From: Roseovarius sp.
Lineage (GTDB): Bacteria > Pseudomonadota > Alphaproteobacteria > Rhodobacterales > Rhodobacteraceae
NCBI GenBank assembly: GCA_021767845.1
Contig: JAASSQ010000013.1
Span: 1-22,536 of the forward strand
Direction: 5' to 3'
DNA length: 22,536 nt
Each line of letters opens with the position of its first letter. Positions within the stretch are counted from its first letter, which is position 1. The position numbers and the translations under genes were made by a program. Below the pieces are notes generated by a model. The model was not told the DNA's origin. It did no database searches and saw only the letters and a list, made by a program, of their open reading frames with translations. This document shows, in pieces, positions 22,156-22,536 of the stretch.

Positions 22156-22536
22156 TCAGCTGTCGGGGTGATCCGCCCCGTCGTCGTTTATATCGCCTTG
22201 CATCAGGTCCTCGACCAGCGGCTCGAACCAGTCCCAGTTCGCGGCGGCGGCATCGTTCACGATCAGGTATTTCTTGCGGGTATAGACCGGCGCTTCGGCC
22301 AAAACGTGCAGTTGCCCCCGGCGCGCATAGGGTTCGGCCAGGGCCCTTGGCAAATAGGCCGATCCCCCGCGATCCAGCAGGAATTGCAGCGCCCACCACG
22401 AGCTGTCGAAACTGATCCGCGCGATCCCGGCGTCGTAATAGCTTTCGCCATGGCTACGCCGATAGCTTTCTCCGTGATCGACATAGACATATTTGCTGTC
22501 CGCCTTGATCGAACTGTCGGGCCGGTCGGAATAGAG
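22156..22536 (-). CDS. LysR family transcriptional regulator, C-terminal part (cut by window edge)
   Basis: The frame is open from the right edge of the window to a TGA at 22156 and gives the last 126 residues of a LysR-type regulator. The effector-binding domain is recognisable from YVYVDHGESY, ISFDSSWWALQFLLDRGGSAYLP (the usual long helix and G-AYLP turn), ALAEPYARRGQLHVL and a final WFEPLVEDL helix. The DNA-binding N-terminus lies beyond the window. It reads toward the GT4 gene, but a terminator-like hairpin separates them. Its target and effector are unknown. Confidence 0.82.
   Translation of the reverse strand, partial: LYSDRPDSSIKADSKYVYVDHGESYRRSHGESYYDAGIARISFDSSWWALQFLLDRGGSAYLPRALAEPYARRGQLHVLAEAPVYTRKKYLIVNDAAAANWDWFEPLVEDLMQGDINDDGADHPDS

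Overview
The window is a GC-rich, gene-dense piece of an alphaproteobacterial chromosome, most likely Rhodobacterales (Roseobacter/Paracoccaceae type). That placement is an inference. It rests on a beta-hydroxyaspartate-cycle aldolase (bhcC), opgHG-type periplasmic glucan genes, many short overlaps between genes, and pterin-synthase-like and FkbM proteins of the kind common in that order. I see 20 protein-coding genes plus one small ORF. There are no rRNA or tRNA genes, no CRISPR array, no insertion sequence and no phage genes. No gap between genes exceeds about 270 bases.

Positions 1-4355 are mixed metabolism and metal handling, all on the minus strand: bhcC (glyoxylate assimilation) behind a perfect 17-base palindrome, a Tat-exported DUF411 protein with a CxCC motif, a ZIP-family metal transporter, an M29 aminopeptidase and a 39-residue small protein. 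Positions 4624-8901 hold a two-gene RND efflux operon (adaptor then HAE1-type pump) without an outer-membrane partner. Positions 9066-12798 hold opgG, opgH and a cytochrome b561, read b561 -> opgH -> opgG, with opgH and opgG coupled by a GTGA overlap.

Positions 12895-22028 are the most interesting part. A plus-strand, three-gene, ATGA-coupled membrane operon encodes a CDP-alcohol phosphatidyltransferase, an alkaline-phosphatase-superfamily membrane phosphotransferase and a UPF0104/LPG-synthase-type membrane protein. It converges on, and overlaps by 106 bases, a minus-strand four-gene operon: MDR dehydrogenase -> PTPS/QueD-like protein -> SAM methyltransferase -> RibD C-terminal-type reductase. 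Divergent from that operon is an FkbM methyltransferase, which in turn converges on a GT4 glycosyltransferase -> inositol-monophosphatase-family pair. A LysR-type regulator, cut by the window edge, follows.

The four-gene operon has the parts of a GTP-derived pteridine or pyrimidine pathway, but its PTPS homologue lacks the catalytic Cys-Asp-His triad and one of three zinc histidines while keeping the pterin-binding TTE and Glu positions. Together with the glycosyltransferase, phosphatase, methyltransferases and lipid-headgroup enzymes, the region could make an undescribed glycosylated, methylated pterin- or ribitylaminopyrimidine-like molecule, possibly attached to a membrane lipid or to periplasmic glucans. 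That pathway is a hypothesis; the individual family assignments are much firmer.
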